From: Conus ventricosus
Taxonomy: Eukaryota; Mollusca; Gastropoda; Neogastropoda; Conidae
Direction: 5' to 3'
DNA: 64,000 bases
Assembly (NCBI GenBank): GCA_018398815.1
Contig: CM031618.1
Location: forward strand, 48,470,813 to 48,534,812
Made by a program: the position numbers and the translations under genes. Position 1 is the stretch's first letter; every line of letters begins with the position of its first letter. The notes under the pieces are model-generated. The model had not been told where the DNA came from. It did not search any database and saw only the letters and a list, made by a program, of their open reading frames with translations. This document shows positions 23,523-33,967 of this stretch, piece after piece.

Positions 23523-23789
23523 GTAAGTGACGCATGGTCGTGTCTTTGTTTGTTTGTTTGTTGCTTTGTTTGTTTGTTTTCTTTGAGATGAGCAGTCAAA
23601 ATATTTGAGTTTTTCAGCAGTCATGGTCCCCCAGTACTCTCAGCCACACCACAGCTGTATTCAGAACAACCGCCTTGGAAGCCCAGCTTCCTAAAGAAAC
23701 AGAAATTCCCACCTCCTCTTTCCATCTGCAGGATCCTCAAGCCCAGCTGCCACACACTAGAAGCTCACAAGCCTGCACTTGAGACTTAA

Positions 23790-24215
23790 TCCATGATGAC
23801 TTTCAGGCCCGATGAAAACCTGACAGACCTACTACTTTTGCGCCCCAAACTGAACACAATCACTGTGCCTAAAACGGTCAGTACTTTTCCTGCTCAAACC
23901 CCAACTGCAGAAATCTGCCTGTCACCACGCCTGACACCATCATACATGGCTTCAAAAGTTCTTTTAAAACAAATCAAACACACATTCTTTTGTCAGAGCC
24001 GCAACATTGTACATGACGTCCACTGAGAACTGTGCGGTAAGATGTGTGTAGGTGAGATGCCCAGGACATTTTATTCGCACACCTGGCCGACATCCACCAT
24101 CATTGACCCAACCGGTCACTCTGCACTTCAACCATCCCCAGCACCACCTCAGTCCTATCAAAGTCATTGGACTGTCATTACAACTTTGAACGTACCATGC
24201 AGGAATCTCATCTGA
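23790..24215 (+). pseudogene. GIY-YIG-type PLE remnant, right-arm copy
   Basis: Counterpart of 480-932, with the MMTFRPDENLTDLLLL block and a CGKMCVGEMPRT-like GIY-YIG core after an in-frame stop (TGA). It is dead. Confidence 0.5.
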
Positions 24216-24250
24216 TGGCCATACTGCCCTCTGTCTGTGTCTGTTGACAC

Positions 24251-24272
24251 GTGTGTGTGTGTGTGTGTGTCT

Positions 24273-24329
<57 letters not shown>

Positions 24330-24418
24330 ACACATTTTTTGTGTCTTTTTTAAGTGTATGTAAGTGTATGTGTTTCACACATTTGTGTGTTGTGTTTTAT
24401 ACGTGCATGCGTACGTTG

Positions 24419-24449
<31 letters not shown>

Positions 24450-24463
24450 TGTGTGTGTGTGAG

Positions 24464-24497
<34 letters not shown>
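24251..24497. repeat. (GT)n and (GA)n tracts at the LINE 3' junction
   Basis: GT tracts (24,251-24,326 and 24,416-24,460) and a GA tract (24,461-24,497) directly abut the LINE 3' end. The GA tract resumes at 29,539 on the far side of the LINE. Confidence 0.93.
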
Positions 24498-24499
<2 letters not shown>

Positions 24500-24779
24500 A
24501 GATTCAGATAATTTATTCAATAAGGCCAAAGCCCCATATGAACGAGGGGCGGTAACAATGTTTAACATATATCATAATGCAATTTTCAGCAGAATTCAAT
24601 AGTCTAGTACAAGCATGTTATCCACCACAAATCACGAAAGAAGAATTTGCCTTAACTGAAAGGCTTTATGCAAATACAATGCTAATTTACGTACTATTCT
24701 TTCATCTTTCGATGCCATAAGTAGCAAAATCGAAATAAACATGGATTCATATAGAATTTTGCTGGAATATTTTCACTCT

Positions 24780-26600
24780 AAGATCAGTCAGAACAGAACA
24801 TGTTAGAACAAAATGAAGCTCGTCCTCGTTAGACTCCTTACACAAAGGACACACCAACTCATTACCATATATAGTTTTAAAGCGTTACACATGTGCATTA
24901 ATTTCAGATATGCCAAATCTAAATTTAGTTACAAGAAACCGCAAATATATATCCAAATCAAATGAAAGATATGTCTTCACCAGATGACCAGAGGTATAAC
25001 TTCTATACATTTTAAATCTTTCACTTGCTTTTATATGGCTTTCCCAGTCCTGCCATCTGCAGTCAATTAATCTCTGGCGAAGAGATTGCACAAATAAATT
25101 TTCTTGACCAACTCCTTGGCATCCCCACATAACCAAAACCAAATTCATAAAGAAATAATCGAATGTTTGATACCCAGTTGTTTTTCCCTTTTGAATCCAA
25201 GTCGTATAACATGGTGTAAGATTTCCTTGTAGTCGATCAATGCTCATTTTTAATATTTGAACCAGTAACGAATGCACCTAATTGCCGCGTTTATGTACAG
25301 TGGGGTACCTGTTTGTTTCTCCATACACTAAATCATTTGGAGTTCTTACATGTACTCCAAAAACTTTTAAGGCCATAATAAGTGGACTGACTCGCAATGC
25401 ATTCTGATTTTTCTGTCTAATCCCCACAGCTCTGATCCATATAGTGCAATCGGTTGAATGTAAATATCGAAAATCTTACCAAAAAGTTCTAAAGAATTGT
25501 TATTCAAAAGATATAGCTTTCTCAAAATACATAACAAACGATCTTCGCTCTTCCAGAAAGATCTCTGCAAGCGGCTATAAAGCTTAAACGAGTTGAGAAA
25601 AAGATTCCAAGATTACTTGTAAACATTAACTACTGGCATGGCAATATCATTGTATACCCATCTTTCCTGGCTGACAAGTGACCCCCTTTCCTAAAAACTA
25701 TTACATTACTTTTATCCATGTTTACCTTCAATTGCAGCTGGTCAGCTGAGTCTTCAAACTATTTAGCTGTGTTTGCAAAACCAATAACCGTTTCAGATAG
25801 TAAGACTATTATCGTCAGCAAACATAGATATACAGTTCCATATAATCTACAGTAAACCTAGCACCATGTCTTCCGTTATTTGTTACTTCTAATGCTAGCT
25901 CGTTTATAAATAAAGAGAACAAAATAGGACTGCAGACGTCACCTTGTTTTACACCTCTAGTACAATTTATATAATCTGTGAGTTTTGCACCACATCGAAT
26001 TCTTGTTTTGACAACATTATACATGCTTCTAACACATTTAAAGAGTCTTCCCGTAATCCCGTTTTTGAATAGGACAGGCCACAATAAATCTCTGTTGATT
26101 GAATCAAACGCCTTTTCAAAGTCAATAAATGCTACGTACAATTTGCGATTGAGGGAAAACTGTTTCTGTATTAGAGCCATGAGAGTAAACGCATGATCAA
26201 TAGTTGAATATCCACGTTTAAAACCTGCTTGATATTCACCAGTTATATTTTTTTCCTCCACATACTCTTGTAGTATTTGATTGATGATGGCGCTGAATAC
26301 TTTACTACTTATATCTGACAGAGAGACACCTCTAAAAATTATTGGTATTATTTACATTACCTTCTTATAAAGCGGAAGGGTCACAGACTCACACCAACTT
26401 TCAGGAAAAGTACCCCTTTCAAATAATGCATTAAGAATTTCACCAAAAAATCAACAACTTTTTCACAAGGAGTTTTCAAAAACTCTCCGATTATTCCATC
26501 AGGTCCAGCAGCTTTTCGTTTTTTTAACTTTTCTAAGCGCTAACAGAACTTCTTCACGAGAAATTGGGCGTTCATATATTCATTGTCAACTTCCGGAAAG
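24780..26600 (-). pseudogene. LINE ORF2, reverse transcriptase and C-terminal region
   Basis: Recognisable blocks are EYQAGFKRGYSTIDHAFTL, AFIDFEKAFDSINRDLLW (catalytic aspartate region A), GVKQGDVCSPILFSLFIN (region B), FADD at 25,811-25,822 in a shifted frame (region C), FDIYIQPIALYGSELWG, and RFGISEINAHV. After a stop, CPLCKESNEDELHFVLTC gives a C-x2-C...H...C zinc-like motif. Reverse transcriptase copies element RNA at the nicked target. At least three frame breaks separate these blocks. Confidence 0.85.
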
Positions 26601-26776
26601 TTTATCACTACCACTACATGATAAACCTTTATCCAACAAAACTTTATAAGTGCTGAAACCACTTATCTAAAGGTTATGTTATTTTTTGGTTGTTTCTTTT
26701 CAACGAAATATTGGACATACACGTCCAAAATTCTTTTTGGTTATTAATTGAAGCCAATAAATTGTCTAGTGCATTC

Positions 26777-28250
26777 CTATTGAATTGTTTTTTCTTCATT
26801 TCTAAAACTTTTTGTATTCTCTTCTAGCCTTTGTGTATTTATTACTGTCCTCTTTAAGTTTATCTCCCATGACATCATTTCCGACAACAGAATCATATTG
26901 CTTTGTTGATCTTCGAAATGTTCTTTGTAATCTGCGCAGTTGAGTTCTATTGTTTTTGCAGTCCTCATCAAACCAACCCTGCTTACGACTGTCCAAACCT
27001 AGCTTCACAGATTTCTTCATGCATGCAGCACACTCTTGAATACATCTATTAAACATATCCAGTGCATCATTGATGTTCACGTCAATAAGTTCAAGGGCAG
27101 CTTGTAATTTATCGTGGACTTCTTTCTCGCATAGATTCCTGTAAAATATACTACTGTATTCGTCACACCATACACATTTTTTGAATCACCTGCACACCAT
27201 CGCTATCTCATTCTTATATAAATTATCATGGCAAAACGCAATGCAGTATTCAATGGGAAAATGATCAGATTCGAATCGTTCTGCAACAATCAATTCAGAC
27301 ACCTCAAATAATAAGTCGTAAAGATTACTGGACATAACAAAATAATCATTTACACTGCTCCCGTTCTCACAAGTATATGTGTAACAGCCTTGCTGGTCGC
27401 CATTACATAATCCGTTTAATATAATCAGATCTAACGCAGTGCACATATTTAACAAAGATTTACCGTAGCTGTTAACACATTCATCTTGAGAATGCCGGTC
27501 ACAAATAACCGAATTACTTTTAAATAGAACATTGTCATTGTCATAAACAGGGCGAAATGGAGAAATATTCGAGATTCTGCTGTTCAGATCACCGCATAAA
27601 ATGATATAAGCATCTTCCATCTGTATCAACAAGTCTGTCAGCACTCTTCAAGCATGATTATTCCACTGTCGTAATTAAAGTGTGAATAGAAAGGAGAACC
27701 CTCCGGTGGAACATATGCACATACATACAGTACATCATTCAGACATCCAAACAACCGTTTATCAATGACAAACGCACATATATTTTCATAGTTGATATCT
27801 AAATAACACACGAAAGGAGCAAATTCATCCCTTATAAGACATATAATTCCACCCGATCTCCTCCCTTGTTTGGTGAACTTTACAGCAGGTTTATAATATA
27901 CCTGAAATCCAGGAAATAATCAGGGTCACAGGTATCTTCAAAGTCTCAAGAAGACAAACAAAATCAAAAGATGTAATGTATGAAAAGAAATCATGAAATA
28001 CAAACTTAGAGCGCAAGCCATTCACATTCCATGACAAGAACTTAAGAGAAGACGATTTTATATCAGCATCAAAACGCAAAGATTTATTTACAGAAGTGGG
28101 GATTTTGTCTTTTATATTACCACAAGATAGATTTCCATATTCTCCCTCCCCACAAGTTATGCGAATGCTAGGATTGTCACATGAAAACAAGGGACGACTG
28201 TCGATTTCAAACCCAACCGGACCAACGAGTTCCGAATCCTCACGTGCCAC
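26777..28250 (-). pseudogene. LINE ORF2, apurinic-like endonuclease and linker
   Basis: The endonuclease begins LKFLSWNVNGLRSK (27,891-28,250), continues with ILCGDLNSRI and ends with SDHFPIEYCI (27,186-27,644), the hallmarks of EEP-superfamily LINE endonucleases that nick the target. The linker (26,777-27,080) has SRKQGWFDEDCKNNR, a common motif between endonuclease and RT. Frameshifts lie near 27,645-27,890. Confidence 0.83.
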
Positions 28251-28483
28251 ATGTGTGGTCGTCGACGGGCTGTGTGACTGAGCTTTGGGACATTCCGGTG
28301 TAGGTGCTTTATTGTACCCGTCTCAAATTCAATCCCAGAAACATTTCATCTGAAAATCGGGCCGGCCGTTTTCCTATTTTATTTCTTTAAGTGAATCACG
28401 CACATCTAGCTCATACTTTTTACCATTATAAATAGATGATCGTACACCATGCGGACCTGTTTGCCCTCAGCCTTAGCTTTTTT

Positions 28484-29160
28484 TCAGGTGTGGGCCCAAC
28501 TTACGTCTGATGTCACGTATCGCCTCGAGAGAAATCCTCCCCGACGAACACGTTCGTTCCCTTCAGTTTTTGCTTCGCTTTTATATATTTTCATTTTTTG
28601 CTTATAAAAGGAACATCGAGCGATAATTGGGGAATCGGATCTGGAGCCCAGTCGATGTACACGATCAAATTCGATTGAATCAGTGATATCAAGCTTGTCT
28701 GTGATCAAATCCTGGATCAAGCCCTCACACTCTTCACTTGTTTCCCCTTCCCTTTTCTCCATACCATAAAAAATCAGGTATTTCTTCTAGACCTGCCCTC
28801 TAAATCGTCACATTTTCTTTCTAGGTCCATCCACTTTAGAAGTCAGATCACTGTTTTTTTGTGGCAGCAAGTCATTCTCACGTCGAGATCATCCACCTCG
28901 TCCCTCAGTCCACTCACAAGATCACGGAGAGCACCATGATCCTGCCGTAAGAGAGACAATTCCTCCTTCACATTGTCCAGCTTGCCGTTAACAGAGCTCT
29001 CTACATCACTTAACTTTGACATCAGGTCAGCCATTGAAGGTTCCTTTCCCGATCGTGGGTGGTACGACGAAAGACGGGTCTGTCGTCTGGAACCAGAAGA
29101 GCCTGAGACATTTGTATCAGGATTGGGCCGGGGTTCGATTCAACATCACCACAGCGCAGG
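28484..29160 (-). pseudogene. LINE ORF1 with coiled coil and RRM-like domain
   Basis: Residues MADLMSKLSDVESSVNGKLD begin a heptad-like coiled coil (28,843-29,034). A second frame (28,484-28,762) has ETSEECEGLIQDLITDKLDI and SIEFDRVHRLGSRSDSPIIA, clearly homologous to the ORF1 fragment at 3,633-4,025 (both have DRVH and SP-V/I-IARC). ORF1 proteins of this type bind element RNA as multimers. The 2A-like motif lies upstream in yet another frame. Confidence 0.75.
29124..29147 (-). other. 2A-like motif DVESNPGP in the 5-kb LINE
   Basis: The - strand gives LLLRCGDVESNPGP, a full 2A-like signature with the preceding leucine-rich segment typical of active 2A sequences. A one-base loss just downstream separates it from the serine-rich linker and ORF1 coiled coil. 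Confidence 0.85.
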
Positions 29161-29492
29161 AGCAGTACACCATCACCATGCGTTTTAAACAAATTGTCCC
29201 CCAGAAGAGAAGGACGAGGGTTAGTCCGAACAGAACACGGTTCCCCGTGAACGAACTGTCAACATGGAGATGCGCATCGACTGCTTAACAATGCACCTTT
29301 TACACATAAACGACTGAAATATTGACAAAAAGTACCACATGTTGATCTGAAAACCAACGGGGCGGAAGGCATGATGCCACAGCAAACAGCTTGTCAAGTT
29401 TCGGCGCAATACACATTTACAATCCAGAGAAATTCCTTTAAAACGTAGAGACAATATAACACACACCTCCAATCTTCCTGCACGTACAAGCG

Positions 29493-29538
<46 letters not shown>
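29493..29538. repeat. 46-bp poly-C tract at the LINE 5' junction
   Basis: On the LINE sense strand this is a run of 46 G immediately upstream of the element, between it and the GA tract. Confidence 0.95.
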
Positions 29539-29540
<2 letters not shown>

Positions 29541-29675
29541 AGGAGAGAGAGAGCGAGAGAGAGAGAGAGAGATTTAGCCTTGCATTAAAAAACCCTCATC
29601 TTAGTTTTGCAAGGCTGCAGTATAACGAGAAGTCAGTGTGGTCCGCGTCCCAGCGTGCAGGATCTGCGCACTTTA

Positions 29676-29707
<32 letters not shown>

Positions 29708-29797
29708 CGTGCGTGCGTGCGTGTGTTGTGTGCTGCGTGTGTGTACGTGCGTGTGTGTACGGGCGTGTGTGTGTATGTGTGGTTTTGGCACGTGGAG
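29539..29797. other. Intron sequence with GA and GT tracts
   Basis: Resumption of the right arm after the LINE. It mirrors 43-300 and ends at the acceptor of exon C. Confidence 0.6.
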
Positions 29798-29895
29798 GTT
29801 GCGTGAAGAAGAAGCGTGGAGAGACGTTTCCCGTACAGGTGGTATACGAGGATCAGGAGAGGAACGACTTCAACAGCCTGTCAACAGGCTGACAG
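29798..29895 (+). CDS. Methyltransferase exon C (one-base deletion)
   Basis: AG acceptor at 29,796-29,797; the first two bases complete an arginine codon with the last base of exon B. It encodes CVKKKRGETFPVQVVYEDQE and RNDFNSL, matching the SABATH segment after motif I (acidic strand end, then x-NDFN-x-LF). The next codons need one extra T to read FNRLT; with it the exon is 99 nt and ends in phase 1 at a GT (29,896), which fits exon D. The donor GTGGAC is weak. Confidence 0.7.
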
Positions 29896-29913
29896 GTGGA
29901 CTGTTCGTGATCC

Positions 29914-29920
29914 TCTCTCT

Positions 29921-29956
<36 letters not shown>

Positions 29957-30021
29957 GTGTATCCTCTCTCCCTCTCTTTCCCTCCCTCCCTCTCTCTCCT
30001 TCCCTTTCTCCCTTGCTCCCT

Positions 30022-30066
<45 letters not shown>
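29914..30066. repeat. (CT)n microsatellite
   Basis: Long CT-rich tract in the intron after exon C. Confidence 0.93.
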
Positions 30067-30068
<2 letters not shown>

Positions 30069-30087
30069 TCCAGTCCCATACCTCAGT

Positions 30088-30590
30088 GAATATTTTCACT
30101 CTCAATACCTAGTACATGTATGACTATATTCTCTAATCCCACACCTCTGTGAGTATTTTCACTCTCAACACCTGTACGACTTTGCTATGATTTCATACAT
30201 CTGTGAACATTTTCACTCTCAACACCTGTACGACTTTGCTCCAATCTCACATCGCTGTGAGTATTTTCACTCTCAACACCTGTACGACTTTGCTCCAATC
30301 TCACACCTTTGTGAGTATTTTCACTCTCAACACCTGTACGAATTTGCTATGATTTCATACATCTGTGAATATTTTCACTCTCAACACCTGTACGACTTTG
30401 CTCCAATCTCACACCTCTGTGAGTATTTTCACTCTCAACACCTGTACGACTTTGCTATGATTTCATACATCTGTGAATATGTTCACTCTCAACACCTGTA
30501 CGACTTTGCTATGATTTCATTCATCTGTGAATATTTTCACTCTCCATCACCTGGACGACTTGGCTCGATCCTATGACTCTGTGCATGTTT
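30088..30590. repeat. 54-bp minisatellite
   Basis: About nine units spaced 54 bp, containing TTTTCACTCTCAACACCTGT, ACGACTTTGCT and either CCAATCTCACACC or ATGATTTCATACA. Two unit types alternate irregularly. The open frame at 30,187-30,576 is a consequence of the period. Confidence 0.93.
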
Positions 30591-30838
30591 CCAGAACCCG
30601 TCTCACGCAACCTTTTTGTCAGATTCCTTACCCTAACAGATTTGTTAAGACCCCGTCAACTTATTTCAAAAACAGAAATATTTTCAAGTCGCATACCTCT
30701 GTAAACAGTTTTACATCCCGTCGCTTTTTAAAGTTGTCCATATTCCCATACTGCGACACTCGCTCTTATTTCTCATACCTCCGCGAATATTCCTTGTCTG
30801 ATACGTTAAGTTGTTCCGCCGAACAATGTCACGAATCC
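30591..30838. other. Intronic sequence, nothing recognised
   Basis: Decayed sequence between two minisatellites, with no supported feature. Confidence 0.5.
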
Positions 30839-32270
30839 GTAGGGAACTGACGTGGTGTACAAACCCAACTCTATGGCTGTCCCATTGTGTAGGGAACTGA
30901 CGTTGTGTACAAACCCAACTCTATGGCTGTCCCATTGTGTAGGAACTGACGTGGTGTACAAACCCAACTCTATGGCTGTCCCATTGTGTAGGGAACTGAC
31001 GTGGTGTACAAACCCAACTCTATGGCTATCCCATTGTGTTGGGAACTGACGTGGTGTACAAACCCAACTCTATGGCTATCCCATTGTGTAGGGAACTTCG
31101 AATGAGACTATAAACCGAGGTTCCGTGTGTGAACACACGCATAACATCTTGCACACACGTAAAATCCCATCACCAACTTTCGGAAGAGTAGGCCAGTTTG
31201 GCCGTTGGTATGGATGACACGTTACACATAGCATGCACCCTGCGTGAGGAAATGGAAAGAATGAAGGGAGTAAGGAAAATGAGTGATCGATATTGAACGA
31301 TACTGACTGGATGACACGGGAAACGACTGAATGAAGCGCCAGCTGGCAGCTCTTCAGTCGGCACTACCCAGGTAGGCAGCCCGTTGTGTAAACGAGTGTT
31401 GATTGTAAAGCCCTTAGAGCTTGGCCTCTAGCCGAGAATAGGCGCTATATAAGTATTCATTATTATTATTATAACTGACGTGGTGTACAAACCCAACTCT
31501 ATGCTGTCCCATTGTGTAGGGAGCTGACGTGGTGTACAAGCCCAACTCTATGGCTATCCCATTGTGTTGGGAACTGACGTGGTGTACAAACCCAACTCTA
31601 TGGCTATCCCATTGTGTAGGGAACTGACGTGGTGTACAAACCCAACTCTATGGCTATCCCATTGTGTTGGGAACTGACGTGGTGTACAAACCCAACTCTA
31701 TGGCTATCCCATTGTGTTGGGAACTGACGTGGTGTACAAACCCAACTCTAATGGCTATCCCATTGTGTAGGGAACTGACGTGGTGTACAAACCCAACTCT
31801 ATGGATATCCCATTGTGTTGGGAACTGACGTGGTGTACAAACCCAACTCTATGGCTGTCCCATTGTGTAGGGAACTGACGTGGTGTACAAACCCAACTCT
31901 ATGGCTGTCCCATTGTGTAGGGAACTGACGTGGTGTACAAACCCAACTCTATGCCTGTCCCATTGTGTTGGGAACTGACGTGGTGTACAAACCCAACTCT
32001 ATGGCTATCCCATTGTGTAGGGAACTGACGTGGTGTACAAACCCAACTCTATGGCTGTCCCATTGTGTAGGGAACTGACGTGGTGTAACAAACCCAACTC
32101 TATGGCTGTCCCATTGTGTAGGGAACTGACGTGGTGTACAAACCCAACTCTATGGCTATCCCATTGTGTAGGGAACTGACGTGGTGTACAAACCCAACTC
32201 TATGCCTATCCCATTGTGTAGGGAACTGACGTGGTGTACAAACCCAACTCTATGGCTATCCCATTGTGTT
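30839..32270. repeat. 50-bp minisatellite interrupted by a SINE
   Basis: Units of 50 bp containing GGGAACTGACGTGGTGTACA, AACCCAACTCTATGGC and CCATTGTGT. About five units precede and sixteen follow the SINE at 31,098-31,472. The array ends five bases before the exon D acceptor AG, so its last unit appears to supply the acceptor tract. Confidence 0.95.
31098..31472 (+). mobile_element. SINE (family 2) with (ATT)n tail
   Basis: A 375-bp insertion within a 50-bp satellite unit, flanked by AACT at 31,094-31,097 and 31,473-31,476. Its 3' end, GCGCTATATAAGTATTCATT and an ATT tail, is the kind seen in widespread invertebrate SINEs. A 5' GACTATAAACCGAGGTTCCG segment resembles the body of such SINEs. 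No clear tRNA boxes were located. Confidence 0.7.
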
Positions 32271-32274
32271 GCAG

Positions 32275-32410
32275 GCCGTACAAGCTTCGTGTCCAAGTTC
32301 CCTCATGTTTATCCCTCAGCGACCAACATCGGTTTTTATCAACAGTGTGTCCCCGACAGCTCCTGCGATATCATCTTCACTTCCATGACTACCCACTGGC
32401 TGCAAAGTCT
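32275..32410 (+). CDS. Methyltransferase exon D (intact)
   Basis: CAG acceptor at 32,272-32,274 and GTGAGT donor at 32,411. It starts by completing a glycine codon with exon C and ends in phase 2. It encodes RTSFVSKFPHVYPSATNIGF then YQQCVPDSSCDIIFTSMTTH and WLQS. This matches the SABATH core: V-x-G-S-FY-x-x-C-x-P-x-x-S-x-D, then S-x-x-x-x-HWL, which lines the substrate pocket. The frame is uninterrupted. This exon and exon E give the strongest family recognition in the + strand gene. Confidence 0.82.
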
Positions 32411-32528
32411 GTGAGTCTTTCTCTTCTCCCCTGTGGCTACGACTTGGAGCAGATGTCTGACCTATGCATTAGCCCAACGCGCTGGTCAAACCTTGAGTAC
32501 CTACCTAACATTAGTTGTGCCATTTTTA

Positions 32529-32591
32529 TCATTGTATGTGTGTGTAGTGAATGTACACATGTGTGTGTATGGACGTGTAGGCACGGGCCCG

Positions 32592-32622
<31 letters not shown>

Positions 32623-32945
32623 TGTGTGTGTGTGTGTGTGGGCATGATGTGCGTGTATGCGTATGCATGAGTGTGTGTGTGTGTGTGCGCGCTTGTATGT
32701 GTATGTGTGCGCGCACGCACGTGTGTTTGTGCGTGTGCAGAAGTGCATGTGCTTTGTGTGTTTGTGTGTGATTTGTGGCTTGTGTGAGCATGCGCACGTA
32801 TCTGTATATGTTATGTGTATATATTTGTGTGTATGTGTGAGTGTCTTTGCATGTGGGCGTATACGCAATGTGCGTATGTGTATGTGAACTCTCCTTCAAT
32901 ACTCTCATATTACGTATTAATTCATTTATCCATCAGCTTTAAATC
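32529..32945. repeat. GT-rich degenerate microsatellite
   Basis: Interrupted GT tracts in the intron between exons D and E. Confidence 0.9.
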
Positions 32946-32948
32946 ATG

Positions 32949-33040
32949 CGCAGTGTAGTCTCAAAACTTCGCGGATGTGGTGTAGCGTATATAGATCAGT
33001 CTGCACGCAGTGACGCCTTCTTGATGAAATAAACTGGAAC
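32949..33040 (+). mobile_element. Possible SINE 3' fragment
   Basis: The segment GTGTAGCGTATATAGATCAG then CACGCAGTGACGCCTTCTTG resembles the conserved 3' part of SINEs common in molluscs, followed by a short AAACTGGAACTG tail. Recognition is from memory of the pattern and is tentative. Confidence 0.4.
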
Positions 33041-33353
33041 TGTGTGTGTATGTGAGTGTGTGTGTGTGTGCGTGCGTGCATGCGTACGTGTGTGTGTGCG
33101 CGCGCGCGTGTGTGTGTTTATCTATCTGTTCGATAAAAAAAAAACAGAAACCACATAGAAATGGAGATGTTTATTACTGTGTTCCTACGTGCGCGGGCTT
33201 GCCTGCATGCGCGCGTGTGTTTATCTATCTGTTCGATATTTTTTTCAAAAACACACACAGAGACCACATAGAGATGTTAATTACAATGTTCATTTTAGGG
33301 GAGACAGGAATTTTATAGCCTATTAAAAACGTCACTTTCGTCATTTTTTCCAG

Positions 33354-33488
33354 TGACGGCACTTTCCAGGACTGCGTCTTTTTCTCCTCACTCAAAGACG
33401 ACGACACAGATCTCAAGCGGGTTTACGAGGCAGCGGAGCGAGACTGGAACACGTTTTCTGCTGTACCGAGCACGTGAGCTAAAGCCAG
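33354..33488 (+). CDS. Methyltransferase exon E (one-base insertion)
   Basis: Strong acceptor (TTTTTTCCAG). The first base completes a leucine codon with exon D. It reads DGTFQDCVFFSSLKDDDTDL, KRVYEAAERDWNTF and, after removal of one extra T, LLYRARELKPG. The A-x-x-DW-x-x-FLL-x-RA-x-ELKPGG string is diagnostic for SABATH methyltransferases. The exon ends at 33,488 before GT, in phase 1 once the extra T is discounted. Confidence 0.78.
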
Positions 33489-33843
33489 GTTCGTATCGTC
33501 ACTCAGGCCTAAGCGAGGTAACTCAAAGTCTGTTTGCATCGGATGCGTGTGCCGGTGTAGAGTTCCATAATCACTCCCCGCCCAAAAGATCTCTCCCGGG
33601 CGGGTGAGAAAGGGCGTGTGCACAAACTCTACTCCTCTCACCCCACCCATCTCCTCCCCTGTGAGAAAAACCACATCGGCGTCCCCTGTTGTTTCAAAAT
33701 CACTACCCTCCTTTAACGTTCTCAAAGCTTCCCAAACGATAAAATGTATGAATCAGGCACATGCTCCCGAATTTGAAGACAGGAGCGTGCGTGTGGTCAT
33801 TTTCTCCTTTATAGAAAAGGCCGTTTTCTTTCAAATAGGTTAA
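33489..33843. other. Intron sequence, nothing recognised
   Basis: Intron after exon E. A segment at 33,790-33,840 (GGCCGTTTTCTTTCAAATAG) recurs in the repeats at 39,950-40,345. Confidence 0.5.
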
Positions 33844-33904
33844 GCAGATATATATATATATATATATATACATATATATATTTATTTATATATATATATA
33901 TATC

Positions 33905-33964
<60 letters not shown>

Positions 33965-33967
33965 ATA
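33844..33967. repeat. (TA)n tract
   Basis: Long TA tract flanking the 3' end of the PLE. Confidence 0.95.

Larger units (their letters stand above)
24498..29492 (-). mobile_element. Non-LTR retrotransposon of about 5 kb inserted in a GA tract
   Basis: In - strand order it has a 2A-like motif (29,124-29,147), a coiled-coil and RRM-like ORF1 (28,484-29,034), an apurinic endonuclease (27,186-28,250), a linker (26,777-27,080), reverse transcriptase (25,811-26,600) and a C-terminal CPLC-x-E...H...C zinc-like motif (about 24,800-24,880). The 3' end has AATAAA followed by TTATCTGAATCTGATC. The left arm at 240-305 has the corresponding empty GA tract. Multiple frameshifts indicate a dead or error-laden copy. 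Layout fits a 2A-bearing APE-type LINE; the clade is unresolved. Confidence 0.88.
11379..29845. repeat. Right arm of the giant inverted repeat
   Basis: The arm mirrors 1-7,740 but is about 18.5 kb long. The extra length comes from the 39-bp array (12,460-14,665), a 0.6-kb insertion (14,665-15,265), the 40-bp array (15,430-19,080), an amplified SINE interior (22,800-23,150) and a 5-kb LINE (24,498-29,492). It lacks the left-arm MITE and second 113-bp unit. Many single-base losses relative to the left arm suggest lower consensus quality. Confidence 0.9.

Noticed and set aside
29221..29472. 83-codon - strand frame upstream of the LINE 2A motif as an ORF1 start
   Set aside because: It is in a different frame from the 2A motif and ends in a stop before it; it could be 5' untranslated sequence of the LINE.
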